NCBI GenBank assembly: GCA_028285495.1
Contig: JANQPB010000014.1
Span: 415,689 to 479,688, forward strand
Length of the DNA stretch: 64,000 bases
Origin: Acidimicrobiales bacterium
Lineage (GTDB): Bacteria; Actinomycetota; Acidimicrobiia; Acidimicrobiales; SZUA-35
Reading direction: 5' to 3'
In this document: positions 40,430 through 49,120 of the stretch, one piece after another
How positions within the stretch are numbered: the first letter of the stretch is position 1
Layout: the number at the start of each line of letters is the position of its first letter
The notes under the pieces: model-generated
Databases searched by the model: none
Told to the model about the DNA's origin: nothing
Seen by the model: the letters and a program-made list of their open reading frames with translations, nothing else
Translations under genes and position numbers: made by a program

Positions 40430-41683
40430 GTGGCCGTGACCGGGACCTGCCCCTTCGCGCCGTTCGCCGACGACTACCGGGCCGACCCGTACCCCACCTT
40501 CGCGGCCAAGCGGGCGGAGACCCCGGCGTTCTTCGCCGACGAGATCGACATGTGGGTGGTGACCCGCCATCGCGACGTCGGGATGATCCTGGCCGACACC
40601 GAACGGTTCTCGGCCTCGATCGCCCAGGACCCGCTGCTGCCCTTCGGGCCGGCGGCGGCGAAGGTGTTGGCCGACGGCTTCGGCTACGTCCCGGTCATGA
40701 CCAACCTCGACCCGCCCGAGCACGCCAGGATCCGTCGCCACAACCTGACCGCCTTCTCGAGCCGCCGGGTCGCCGCCCTCGAACCGTTCATCCGCCGGGC
40801 CACCAACGAGCTGCTCGACCGGTTCCTCGACCGGCCCCGCTTCGACTGGGTGGCCGGGCTGGCCGAGCCGCTGCCGATGACCGTCATCTTCGAGCTCGTC
40901 GGCTTCGACCACGACAACGCCGAGCAGGTCAAGGCCTGGGCCGGCGACCGGCTCACGATCCTGTTCGGCCGCCCGGACGACGAGGAGCAGCTCCGGGTGG
41001 CCGAGAACATGCGGTCCTTCTGGCGCCACTGCGTCGACCACGTGGCCAGGCGACGGGAGCGGCGGACCGATGACTTCACGTCGGCGCTGCTCGACATCGG
41101 CGAGGCCGACCCGGACGCCATCTCCGAGGTCGAGATCACCAGCGTGATCTTCGGGCTGGCCATCGCCGGCCACGAGACCACGACCAACCTGCTGGCCAAC
41201 GCCCTGCTCCACCTCCTCGGCAAACGGGACCGGTGGGAGGCGTTGTGCCGGGACCCGTCGCTGGCCGCCGCCGCCGTCGAGGAGACCCTGCGGTTCGATT
41301 CCAGCGTGAACGCCTGGCGCCGGTTGGCCAGGACCGACGTCGAGCTGGCGGGCGACGACGGCGCCGGCGTCACCATCCCCGCCGGCGCCCGGGTGCTCCT
41401 GCTGCTCGGCTCGGCCAACCGTGACCCGGCCGAGTTCGACGAGCCGGACAGGTTCGACCTCCTCCGGACCAACGCCAGGCACCACCTGTCGTTCGGCAAG
41501 GGCGTGCACCACTGCCTGGGGGCACCGCTGGCCCGGCTGGAGGCCAGGGTCGTGCTGGAGGAGCTGACGTTCCGGGCCCCCGACCTGCGGCTGGCCGACC
41601 AGGAGCTCGACTACCCGCCGATCATCAGCTTCCGCGGCCCCCGCCAGCTCTGGCTCGAGCACCCGAACTCGACCGGAGCCTGA
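40430..41683 (+). CDS. Cytochrome P450
   Basis: A 417-residue class I bacterial P450. Visible signatures: oxygen-binding I-helix GLAIAGHETTTNLLANAL, the ExxR of EETLRFDSSVNAWRRLARTD, and the haem-binding loop FGKGVHHCLGAPLARLE with proximal Cys362. No membrane anchor. Substrate is unknown; its close coupling with a desaturase suggests a fatty acid, steroid or other lipid. No ferredoxin gene lies beside it. GTG start at 40430 (a second GTG two codons later is equally possible). It ends before a hairpin and a convergent MBL gene. Confidence 0.93.
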   Translation: MAVTGTCPFAPFADDYRADPYPTFAAKRAETPAFFADEIDMWVVTRHRDVGMILADTERFSASIAQDPLLPFGPAAAKVLADGFGYVPVMTNLDPPEHARIRRHNLTAFSSRRVAALEPFIRRATNELLDRFLDRPRFDWVAGLAEPLPMTVIFELVGFDHDNAEQVKAWAGDRLTILFGRPDDEEQLRVAENMRSFWRHCVDHVARRRERRTDDFTSALLDIGEADPDAISEVEITSVIFGLAIAGHETTTNLLANALLHLLGKRDRWEALCRDPSLAAAAVEETLRFDSSVNAWRRLARTDVELAGDDGAGVTIPAGARVLLLLGSANRDPAEFDEPDRFDLLRTNARHHLSFGKGVHHCLGAPLARLEARVVLEELTFRAPDLRLADQELDYPPIISFRGPRQLWLEHPNSTGA

Positions 41684-41704
41684 CCCATCGTCACGCTGGT
41701 GCCA

Positions 41705-41734
41705 GCCGCGCCGGACTCAGCCCTCCGGGGCGGC
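41705..41734. terminator. Hairpin between convergent P450 and MBL genes
   Basis: GCCGCGCCGGA paired with TCCGGGGCGGC (10 of 11 pairs) around an 8-nt loop, 22 bp after the P450 stop. Likely bidirectional terminator; no T-tract. Confidence 0.45.
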
Positions 41735-41811
41735 GACGCTGCACCCGACGCCCGCTGCCCTGGCCACACCGATCGCGTCGAGGACCTCGGCCAGGTCGTC
41801 GGCCAGGATCC

Positions 41812-42546
41812 TCAGCGGCGGCGGGCGGCCATGTGGGCGTCGATCAGCTCGTTGGCCCGGCCCCGTCCGAAGCTGGCGTAGTGGCCGCAATGGAAGGTGT
41901 CGGCCGGGATCTCGCGCAGCCGGGCCAGCGTCTCGAGGTAGACCTCCACGTCGGAGTGGTAGAGGCCGTCGAGCAGCTGCCCGTCGTAGAGCACGTCGCC
42001 GGTGAACAGCGTGCGGGTCGCCGTCTCGTACAGGCACACCGAGCCGGGCGAGTGGCCCGGGAGGTGGAACACCGTCAGGTGACGGTCGCCGAGATCCAGG
42101 ACGTCGCCCTCGTCGATGAGCCTGGTCGGCGGTGCCGGGGTGACGGCGTAGTCGTCGAGGCTGAACCCCTCGTGGGGAACCGCGTCGAGCATGGTGTCGG
42201 GATCGACGTAGGTCCGGAACGCCGACCAGACGGTGTTGTGGTCGTCCGGGGCGTCGAGGATGTGGCGCTCGGCCGGGTGGCAGAGCCGGTGCTCGAACTC
42301 GTGGAGGCCGCCCGAGTGGTCGAAGTGGGTGTGGGAGGCGACGGCCAGGACGGGGCGGTCGGTCAGCTCGGCGATCGCCGGCGCCAGCGGCACGACGCCG
42401 AGGCCGCTGTCGACGAGCAGGTCACGGTCCCGGCCCCGCACGTGCCAGATGTTGCACCGGGTGCCGGGGTCGACGTGGTGCTCCCAGACGAGTGTGATCC
42501 CGTCGGCGCGGGGCGTGGTCCGGTACCAGCTGTCGGCGACCTGCAT
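41812..42546 (-). CDS. MBL-fold metallo-hydrolase
   Basis: A 244-residue metallo-beta-lactamase-fold hydrolase. The zinc motif SHTHFDHSGGLHEFE (HxHxDH, near 73-87) is followed by FHLPGHSPGSVCLYE and LFTGDVLYDG with the bridging Asp, and a final His in FHCGHYASFG. The fold serves lactonases, glyoxalase II-type thioesterases and others; no detail fixes the substrate. No signal peptide. ATG at 42546. Monocistronic in appearance, convergent with the P450 gene. Confidence 0.88.
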   Translation of the reverse strand: MQVADSWYRTTPRADGITLVWEHHVDPGTRCNIWHVRGRDRDLLVDSGLGVVPLAPAIAELTDRPVLAVASHTHFDHSGGLHEFEHRLCHPAERHILDAPDDHNTVWSAFRTYVDPDTMLDAVPHEGFSLDDYAVTPAPPTRLIDEGDVLDLGDRHLTVFHLPGHSPGSVCLYETATRTLFTGDVLYDGQLLDGLYHSDVEVYLETLARLREIPADTFHCGHYASFGRGRANELIDAHMAARRR

Positions 42547-42718
42547 GAGGCTCCTCCGACAGGGAGCCTAGACCGGCCGGCCCCTACCCGACCGCCCGAC
42601 GGAGGACCGTAGGTGCCGGAGGCCGTCGGGCGGCCGGACGGTCGGGGCGGGAAGGGGCGAGCGGCGCCGGCGAGGGAACGGGGACGGGGACGGGGGACGC
42701 CGGCGGCCGCCGAGCCGA

Positions 42719-42910
42719 TCAGGTGCGGGCCGGGGTGGTCCTGATCATGTTCATGGCGATCATGGCGATCTGGTAGAGCACGACGAGCAGCAGCGCGAAG
42801 GCGATGAGACCGCCGATCAGCGGCAGCCAGCCGAGCGCGGCGCGGGCGATGAGGGCAACGGCCACGATCACCAGGCGGGGGCCGTTCGGAGGGGCGAGCA
42901 GTCGGTCCAT
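42719..42910 (-). CDS. Small membrane protein
   Basis: A 63-residue protein with two adjacent hydrophobic segments (LVIVAVALIARAALGWLPLI and LIAFALLLVVLYQIAMIAMN) and short charged ends; ATG at 42910 (MDRLLAPPNGP). No family recognised. It lies 28 bp... of open intergenic DNA after the nucleoside hydrolase region start and 172 bp before the MBL gene start, on the same strand as both. The G-rich DNA at 42640-42710 just beyond its stop holds nothing else I can name. Confidence 0.5.
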   Translation of the reverse strand: MDRLLAPPNGPRLVIVAVALIARAALGWLPLIGGLIAFALLLVVLYQIAMIAMNMIRTTPART

Positions 42911-42974
42911 GTCACCAGTCTCCCCGAACGGGGCGGCGGCGCCCATCGGGACCTTCCCTGATCCGACCCTGAGG

Positions 42975-44081
42975 TCACCCCGAGATCACGAGCTCGACCA
43001 TCCTGTCGACGGCCGCCCGACGCTGCGACGGGATCAGTCCCTCGACGTCGAGGACCCGGTGGTCACCCTGGCCGGGGGTGAACGTGGTCAGGCCATCGGC
43101 GTCGATCGTCACGGTGCCGGTTGGCGACACCGGGAAGTGGCCACGGTCGGGCTCCAGCGCCGCCAGCACCGAGGTCAGGTCCCAGGTCCGCATGTCGTAG
43201 AATGGCGGGGCGTCGACGTGCCACTCGAGGTCGGCGAACTCGTACGCCCGCCGGAGGTGGTGCTCCGGCCGGAGGCCGTCGCGGATGGCGGCGTACGGGA
43301 ACAGCAGGTCGCCGCCCACCTCCCAGGGCGAGAGCAGGATGGCGCCGGGCCAGCCGGCGACCAGGCGCCTGGCCGCGTCGACGTCCTCGCCGACGTTGAA
43401 CTCGGGGTGGCCCGGTCGGCGGATGGCGGTCGCCCGGTCGGCGCCAGGCGGGAGGGGCTCGAACGAGCCGGCCATGATCGACAGGGTGGCGTCGGCCGCC
43501 ATCACCAGCTCGACCCCGCCGAGCCCGGACCCCTCACCCGGACCGCTTGCGAGCAGGGCGTCGAGGTTCCCCGAGAACCCGACCTGGACGATGACCACCC
43601 GACGCCCCTCGTCGACCGCCCTGGCCAGGACGCGGCGGAGGATCGGGACCGCATCGGGTGCCGGACGACCCGTCCCGCCGCCAGCATCGTCGGCCAGCTC
43701 GCGGACGAGGTCGTCGGCCAGCGAGACGTAGCTGGCGGCGTCGTCGAAGGGCGACCGGGCCTGCCGGTCGAGCCCGACCGGCAGGTCGGGCCGGCCCTCG
43801 ATGGCGTTGACCGCCCTGGCGTAGCGGACCGCACGCTCGGAGTTCCGGGAGACGGTGACCGCAGCCAGCTCGGCCAGACCGAGGTCGGCCAGGTGGTGGA
43901 CGAGGACCAGGGCCAGCGCATCGTCGATGTCGGACCCGAGATCGGTGTCGAACACGACGAGCGGTGGCGGGGAGCCATCGCGGTCGGCCAGACCGAGGCT
44001 CGATGGTCGACCCTCGGCCGACGGCTGGGCGCAGCCTGCGGCCAGGAACACAACGGCGACGACCAGGATGCGAACGGGCAC
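42975..44081 (-). CDS. Nucleoside hydrolase lipoprotein (copy 1)
   Basis: A 368-residue inosine-uridine nucleoside hydrolase-like protein with a lipoprotein signal peptide (ILVVAVVFLAAGCAQP, Cys near 16), so it acts outside the membrane. The calcium-binding N-terminal motif reads VVFDTDLGSDIDDALAL, matching DTDxGxDxDDA. QVGFSGNLDAL and DAPPFYDMRTWDLTSVLAAL replace later family motifs. Such enzymes split the N-glycosidic bond of nucleosides; the altered C-terminal active-site motifs (YDMRTWDLTS in place of HDPxA) suggest another ribosyl substrate. GTG start at 44081. It is a paralogue of the gene at 46232 and follows the Rieske-TPP gene by 85 bp on the same strand. Confidence 0.85.
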   Translation of the reverse strand: MPVRILVVAVVFLAAGCAQPSAEGRPSSLGLADRDGSPPPLVVFDTDLGSDIDDALALVLVHHLADLGLAELAAVTVSRNSERAVRYARAVNAIEGRPDLPVGLDRQARSPFDDAASYVSLADDLVRELADDAGGGTGRPAPDAVPILRRVLARAVDEGRRVVIVQVGFSGNLDALLASGPGEGSGLGGVELVMAADATLSIMAGSFEPLPPGADRATAIRRPGHPEFNVGEDVDAARRLVAGWPGAILLSPWEVGGDLLFPYAAIRDGLRPEHHLRRAYEFADLEWHVDAPPFYDMRTWDLTSVLAALEPDRGHFPVSPTGTVTIDADGLTTFTPGQGDHRVLDVEGLIPSQRRAAVDRMVELVISG

Positions 44082-44166
44082 GGGGAGGGCGACGGAGCCG
44101 AGCGAACGTCCGCGGTCAGGCCACGACGACTCGACGAGGGCGACGTCCGCGATCAGGCACGACGAC

Positions 44167-46149
44167 TCAGACGAGGGCGACGTCGGTGACGACCTCGACC
44201 AGCGCTGGACCGTCGGCGGCGATCGCCCGGGCCAGGGCCTCGTCGAGCTCGGCTGCGTCGGTGACGCGGATCCCGAGTGCACCGACCTCGGTGGCGAACC
44301 GGGCGAAGCTCGGGTTGTGCAGCGAGGTCTGCCACACGTCGAGCTCGGCGGTGCGCTGCTCCTTCGAGATCTTGCCGAGCTCGGAGTTGTTGAGCAGGAC
44401 GTGGGTGATGTCCATCCCGTACTTGACCGCCGTGGTCAGCTCCATGGCGTACTGGCCGAACCCCCCGTCGCCGGAGACGCTGACCACCTTGCGCTCGTCG
44501 CCGACGGCGGCCCACGACCCGAGCGCGGCCGGGAAGGCGAACCCGATCGAGCCGAGGTAGCCCGACATCAGGACCCGCTGGCCGGTCGACTCGAAGTAGC
44601 GGCCGAAGCTGTAGGTGTTGTTGCCGACGTCGACGCAGAGCACGGCGTCGTCGGGCACGTGACGGCCCATGGCGGCGAAGATGGCGGCGGCGTTGACCCC
44701 CCGCCCATGATCGTCGGTGACCCGGGACGCCTTCTCGGCCCGCCAGATCGCCCACCGCTCGGCCACCTCGGGGCGGTGGTCCAGGCAGCGGACGCCGCCG
44801 TCGACCTCGATGTCGCCGATCGCGGCGGCCAAGGCCTCGGCGGCGACGGCGACGTTGGCCTGCATCGGGATCTCGACCGGATGGAAGCGGCCGAGGGCCA
44901 TCGGGTCGTCGTCGACCTGCACGATCGGCTTGTAGTCGGCCACGCCGGTGTGGTTGGAGAACGACACACCGAAGGCCACGATCAGGTCGCTCTCGTTCAT
45001 GAACCAGCTGGCGATCGGGGTGCCGCTGCGGCCGAGCACCCCGCAACCGAGGGGGTGGGCGTCGGAGATCAGGCCCTTGCCCTTGAAGGTGGTGACGACC
45101 GGGGCGCCGAGCTGCTCGGCCAGGGCGACCACGGGTGGCATCTCGTGACGGGCGCCGGCGCCGACGATGAACAGCGGCCGCTCGGCGGCGGCGATGCGCT
45201 CGGCGGCGACGGCCAGCACGTCGGCCGGCGGGGCGATGGCCCGCGAGCCCGTCCGCCCGTCCGGGCCGCCGGCCGGGGCATCGGAGGGGAGATCCTGGAC
45301 CTCGTCCGGGAAGATGAGGTGGGCGACGTCACGCTCGATCAGGGCGGTCTTGCAGGCGAGGGTCATCAGCTCGGCGTGGTCGGAGCCGGCGTGCACGGTC
45401 TCGGAGTAGCGGGCGACGTCGGCGAAGGCACCCCCGAGGTCGAGATCCTGGAACGCACCGCGACCGAGCACCTTCGACGGCACCTGACCCGACAGGGCCA
45501 GCACCGGGGCCCGGTCGACCTTGGCGTCGTAGAGGCCGGTGAGCAGGTTGGTCGAGCCGGGGCCGGCGATGCCGAAGCAACCGGCGAGGCGGCCGGTGAG
45601 CTTGCCGTACGCCGTGGCGGCGAAGGCGGCCGCCCCCTCGTGACGGATGCCGAAGTAGCGCAGGTCGCCCCGCTGCTCGGCCTTGCGCATGGCGTCGGCG
45701 AACCCGAGGTTGGAGTGGCCGACCATGCCGAAGACCGAGTCGACGCCCCAGTTGACCATCGTCTCGACCATGACCTCGGACACGGAGCGGGGCCGCTCCG
45801 GTTCGGCCGGCAACTCGACGTAGACCCCGTCGTCACGGACCTCGACCGCGAAGCACGGCGGTGCGTCGTCGAACCCCTCCGGCGGCCTGCCGTCGTGGGG
45901 TGAGTAGTCGTAGCCGTGCCAGGGGCAGCGCAGCCAGCCCTTCTCGATCGAGCCCTCGCCGAGGGGTCCGCCCTGGTGCGGGCATCGGTTGTCGAGCGCG
46001 CCGTAGCGGCCCTCGTGGTTGGTCAGGGCCAGCGATCGACGACCGATCGTCACCGTGGTCACCCGACCGTCCGCCAGCTCGTCGAGGTCGAGCGCCTTGT
46101 GCCACGACGTTGACTCGGACGGGTTCTCGGGCGGGTGCTCAGCCGACAT
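44167..46149 (-). CDS. Rieske [2Fe-2S] domain fused to TPP-dependent enzyme
   Basis: A 660-residue fusion. Residues about 12-115 form a Rieske domain with cluster ligands in RCPHQGG (Cys56, His58) and RCPWHGYDY (Cys75, His78). From about 120 comes a full thiamine-diphosphate enzyme of the acetolactate synthase/pyruvate oxidase class: N-terminal MVETMVNWGVDSVFGMVGHS with the cofactor-activating Glu in FGIRHEGAAAFAA, a central domain (about 310-440) and the C-terminal TPP motif SGDGGFGQYAMELTTAVKYG ending in LLNN. Pyruvate-oxidase-like chemistry with an attached iron-sulfur centre would let electrons leave the active site. ATG 46149 is preferred over a GTG nine bases upstream. It sits between two paralogous exported nucleoside hydrolase genes on the same strand. 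Confidence 0.88.
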   Translation of the reverse strand: MSAEHPPENPSESTSWHKALDLDELADGRVTTVTIGRRSLALTNHEGRYGALDNRCPHQGGPLGEGSIEKGWLRCPWHGYDYSPHDGRPPEGFDDAPPCFAVEVRDDGVYVELPAEPERPRSVSEVMVETMVNWGVDSVFGMVGHSNLGFADAMRKAEQRGDLRYFGIRHEGAAAFAATAYGKLTGRLAGCFGIAGPGSTNLLTGLYDAKVDRAPVLALSGQVPSKVLGRGAFQDLDLGGAFADVARYSETVHAGSDHAELMTLACKTALIERDVAHLIFPDEVQDLPSDAPAGGPDGRTGSRAIAPPADVLAVAAERIAAAERPLFIVGAGARHEMPPVVALAEQLGAPVVTTFKGKGLISDAHPLGCGVLGRSGTPIASWFMNESDLIVAFGVSFSNHTGVADYKPIVQVDDDPMALGRFHPVEIPMQANVAVAAEALAAAIGDIEVDGGVRCLDHRPEVAERWAIWRAEKASRVTDDHGRGVNAAAIFAAMGRHVPDDAVLCVDVGNNTYSFGRYFESTGQRVLMSGYLGSIGFAFPAALGSWAAVGDERKVVSVSGDGGFGQYAMELTTAVKYGMDITHVLLNNSELGKISKEQRTAELDVWQTSLHNPSFARFATEVGALGIRVTDAAELDEALARAIAADGPALVEVVTDVALV

Positions 46150-46231
46150 GGCGGTCACCGTAGCCCAGACGTCCGATCGCCGACGGGGCGGTGTGGGCCG
46201 GTCGGCGTCGACCGCGCCCGGGCCGCTGCGG

Positions 46232-47455
46232 TCAGGAGGTCGGGGCCGAGCTGACGAGATCGATCATCTCGGCCCGGGCCCTGGACAGGGCGTCGCCCGA
46301 CATGGCCGACCGGTCGAGGTAGCGGTGACGCCCCTCGCCGGCGACGAAGAACGTCCGGCCCCGCTCGTCGATGGTGACCCGACCCCAGCCGGACAGCGGG
46401 TACCAGCCGGCGTCACGCTCGATGCCGTGCATGACCGAGGTCAGGTCCCAGGTGCGCATGTCGTAGTAGGGCGGGGCGTCGACGTGCCAGCTGTAGTCGC
46501 GGAACTGGTAGGCCTCCCGCAGCAGGTGGCTGCCGCCGGGCAGGCGCTGGGCGATGGCCGAGTAGGGATAGTGGATGTCGTAGCCGAGCTCGAACGGCGA
46601 CAGCACCAGGTCGCCCGGCCAACCGGTGATGACCCGGCGGGCCGCGGCGACATCGTTGGCCACGTTGAACTCGACCCGGTCGTCGGGGATCGAGCCGGCC
46701 ATCATCGACAGCAGCACGTTGCTCTGCAGTACGAGGTCGCGACCGCTGAGCGGTGAGATGTCGTCCGGGCCGCTGTCGATGAGGGCGGCGGTGTTGCCCG
46801 AGAAGCCGACCTGGATCAGGACCGCCTGGCGACCCTCGTCGATCGCCCTGGCCAGGAACGCCCGAAGCACGTCGACCCCGTCGGCGATCGGCCGGTTGGC
46901 CACGTCGTTGGGCCAGCGGCCGGCCAGGGCGACGTAGCTGGTCGAGTCGTCGAATGAGTAGGGCGAGCGACGGTCGATGCCGACCGGGATGTCGGGGTGG
47001 CCGGACCAGGTGTTGTAGGCGTCGATGAAGCGGGCACCGGCGGTCGAGTTGCGGGAGAGGGTGACCGCTGCGATCTCCGCCTGGCCCCGAGCCTGGTAGG
47101 TGTGGAGCATGGCCAGGGCCAGGGCGTCGTCGATGTCCGGACCCATGTCGGTGTCGAGCGCGACGAGCGGTGCCCCGTCGTCGCCGGCGGCCGCCGCGGC
47201 CTCGGCCCTCGTGGACGAGGCGCCCCCCTCGACGCTGGCCCTGGCCGACGATGCGTCGGCCTCGAACGAGTCGGTGCCGCCGGAACCGTCACCGTCGCCG
47301 TCGCCGACGACCTGGAGGGTCAGCGTGCGGGAGGCGGTGGCCGGGCCGCCGTCGGTTTCGAGCAGCTCGGGCCGCTCGGCCGCGCCGAAACCGGACACGA
47401 ACAGGGCGACGACGACCACCAGGATCGATCCGCCGAGGATCCGCACGGACGGCAC
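46232..47455 (-). CDS. Nucleoside hydrolase, exported (copy 2)
   Basis: A 407-residue paralogue of the gene at 42975. It has an N-terminal hydrophobic export or anchor segment (ILGGSILVVVVALFVSGFGA) and no lipobox, then a low-complexity Ala/Ser/Asp linker (about 40-95) before the catalytic domain: VALDTDMGPDIDDALALAML, VTLSRNSTAGARF, QVGFSGNTAALIDSGPDD and DAPPYYDMRTWDLTSVMHGI. The altered late motif YDMRTWDLTS is shared with copy 1, so both belong to one subgroup with probably the same non-classical substrate. GTG start at 47455. It is the first gene of the leftward trio with the Rieske-TPP gene, facing the RraA-like gene divergently. Confidence 0.85.
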   Translation of the reverse strand: MPSVRILGGSILVVVVALFVSGFGAAERPELLETDGGPATASRTLTLQVVGDGDGDGSGGTDSFEADASSARASVEGGASSTRAEAAAAAGDDGAPLVALDTDMGPDIDDALALAMLHTYQARGQAEIAAVTLSRNSTAGARFIDAYNTWSGHPDIPVGIDRRSPYSFDDSTSYVALAGRWPNDVANRPIADGVDVLRAFLARAIDEGRQAVLIQVGFSGNTAALIDSGPDDISPLSGRDLVLQSNVLLSMMAGSIPDDRVEFNVANDVAAARRVITGWPGDLVLSPFELGYDIHYPYSAIAQRLPGGSHLLREAYQFRDYSWHVDAPPYYDMRTWDLTSVMHGIERDAGWYPLSGWGRVTIDERGRTFFVAGEGRHRYLDRSAMSGDALSRARAEMIDLVSSAPTS

Positions 47456-47600
47456 TGGGTGAGCGTACCCAATCCGTTGCGACCCTGTGACGGTTCAGTT
47501 GCATTCTTCTCAACTCTCGACCCATCTGCCATGGCGATCGGTCAGGCGCCGGCGTCAACCGGCGCAGATGACCGGCGGTCGCCCTGCTAGACCAGGAGCC

Positions 47601-48302
47601 ATGAGCAACCTCCCGACCGACGCCCAACTCGACGCCATCCGCGCCCTCGACACCCCGACGGTCTGCAACGCCCTGGAGATCGTGGCCCCCCAGCGCCGGG
47701 GCCACGGCTACACCGTCGAGCCGTTCGTGTGCCCTCGGCCCGAGCTCGGGTCGTTGGTCGGCTACGCCCGCACGGGCACCATCCGGTCGATGCAGCCGTC
47801 GGAGCGCTCGGCCGCGGCGTCGACCGAGATGCGCCTCGCCTACTACGAGCACATCGGCTCGGGCCAGGGCCCGACGATCACGGTCATCGAGGACCTCGAT
47901 CCGATCCCGGGCTACGGCGCCTGGTGGGGTGAGGTCAACACCAGCATCCACCAGGGCCTCGGCTCGCTCGGCGTGATCACCAACGGCTCGATCCGCGACC
48001 TCGACGACTCGGCCGAGGGGTTCGGCCTGCTGGCCGGGATGACGGCGCCGTCACACGCCTGGGTGCGGGTCGAGGCCTACGACTGCCCGGTGACCGTGCA
48101 CGGCATGGCCGTCGAGCCAGGCGACCTGATCCACGCCGACCGGCACGGCGCCGTCGTCGTTCCCCTCGACGTGGTGGCCGACCTGCCGGCGGCGGCGGCC
48201 GACATCGCCACGGCCGAAGCTCGCCTGATCGAGGCCAGCCGCCAACCCGGCTTCTCGGCCGCCGACCTCCGTCGTCTCCTGGGCGGCGGGGCCGGTCACT
48301 AG
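47601..48302 (+). CDS. RraA-like / HMG aldolase family protein
   Basis: A 233-residue protein of the RraA/4-hydroxy-4-methyl-2-oxoglutarate aldolase family. It shows LDTPTVCNALE, the central GWWGEVNTSIHQGLGSLGVI (the substrate-binding loop region), NGSIRDLDD with the conserved Arg-Asp pair, and VEPGDLIHADRHGAVVVPLD with the metal-binding Asp. The residues point to an aldolase or decarboxylase rather than the RNase E inhibitor, since no RNase E partner is known here. Strong AGGAG seven bases before the ATG. Monocistronic and ended by a hairpin. Confidence 0.88.
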   Translation: MSNLPTDAQLDAIRALDTPTVCNALEIVAPQRRGHGYTVEPFVCPRPELGSLVGYARTGTIRSMQPSERSAAASTEMRLAYYEHIGSGQGPTITVIEDLDPIPGYGAWWGEVNTSIHQGLGSLGVITNGSIRDLDDSAEGFGLLAGMTAPSHAWVRVEAYDCPVTVHGMAVEPGDLIHADRHGAVVVPLDVVADLPAAAADIATAEARLIEASRQPGFSAADLRRLLGGGAGH

Positions 48303-48348
48303 CATCCCCGGTCAGGAGCGTCGCCCGGGCACGAGGGTCGCCGGTCGC

Positions 48349-48381
48349 CGGCGGGCCGAGCGGAACCCGGTCGGCCCGCCG
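48349..48381. terminator. Bidirectional terminator hairpin
   Basis: Perfect 11-bp stem CGGCGGGCCGA / TCGGCCCGCCG with an 11-nt loop, in the 82-bp gap between the convergent RraA-like and DUF952 genes. Confidence 0.7.
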
Positions 48382-48384
48382 AGG

Positions 48385-48693
48385 CTAGCGCTCGGCCGGG
48401 CCGGCGACGGGGCCCGTGGCGACGACGGCGGCGAGGTCGATCGGACCGTGGACGTGGGGGAAGCGCTCGCCCCGACCGCTGGTGTCCTCCCAGACGACGT
48501 CGGCGGTCAACCCGGCCGGGTCGATCGTGAGCAACACCAGATCGCTGCGCCCCCGGTAGTAGCGGTCGAGCACGCCGGCCAGCTGACCGGCGACCGAGCA
48601 GTGAACGAACCCCTCGGCGGCGAGGCCCGTCGGCTGGTAGTCGCTCTCGGTCCTGGCGGCCCAGTCCGCCTCGGTGGCGACGTGGTAGAGCAC
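48385..48693 (-). CDS. DUF952 family protein
   Basis: A 102-residue protein of the DUF952 family (glutathione S-transferase-like thioredoxin-related or ADP-ribosyl fold in some reports, function unknown). It opens MLYHVATEADWAARTESDYQ and has GFVHCSVAGQLAGVLDRYYR and the conserved ERFPHVHGPIDLAAV near the end. ATG at 48693 with a short intergenic space before the divergent gene at 48734. Conserved His residues near 32, 79 and 81 could bind a ligand or metal. Confidence 0.85.
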   Translation of the reverse strand: MLYHVATEADWAARTESDYQPTGLAAEGFVHCSVAGQLAGVLDRYYRGRSDLVLLTIDPAGLTADVVWEDTSGRGERFPHVHGPIDLAAVVATGPVAGPAER

Positions 48694-48733
48694 CGCCCGA
48701 GACTAGGCGACCGGACCCGAGTACCGTTGCTGC

Positions 48734-49120
48734 ATGCCAAGGGGATCGGACTATCCGGGACCGGCCGAGGCGCTGGAGCGCTACCTCGACCTCGTCGAGT
48801 CGTCCGGCCACGGCGAGGTCAAGGGGGCCAAGAACCCCTACACCTCCCGCAACGGCCACATGTTCAGCTTCCTCGATCCGGAGGGCACCCTGGCCCTGCG
48901 GCTCCCGGACGACGCGACCGAGGAGTTCCGCGACCGCTACGACTCGGGGCCGGTCATCCAGTACGGCAAGACGATGCAGGGCTACTCGTCGGTACCCGCC
49001 GACCTGATCGACGATCCCGACGCTCTGCGGGAGTGGTACGACCGCTCGTGGGACTGGATCGGCACGCTCGACCCGAAGCCGACGAAGAAGCCGGCCAGGA
49101 CATCGACGAGGAAGAGCTAG
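48734..49120 (+). CDS. Hypothetical protein, TfoX/MmcQ-like
   Basis: A 128-residue protein. NPYTSRNGHMFSFLDPEGTL then LALRLPDDATEEFRDRY recalls the small fold shared by TfoX N-terminal and MmcQ/YjbR-like proteins, in which a loop reading 'MF' precedes paired strands. The C-terminal tail KPTKKPARTSTRKS is basic. No catalytic residues are evident. ATG at 48734 is clear; the last four bases overlap the stop of the convergent PNPOx-type gene. Confidence 0.6.
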   Translation: MPRGSDYPGPAEALERYLDLVESSGHGEVKGAKNPYTSRNGHMFSFLDPEGTLALRLPDDATEEFRDRYDSGPVIQYGKTMQGYSSVPADLIDDPDALREWYDRSWDWIGTLDPKPTKKPARTSTRKS

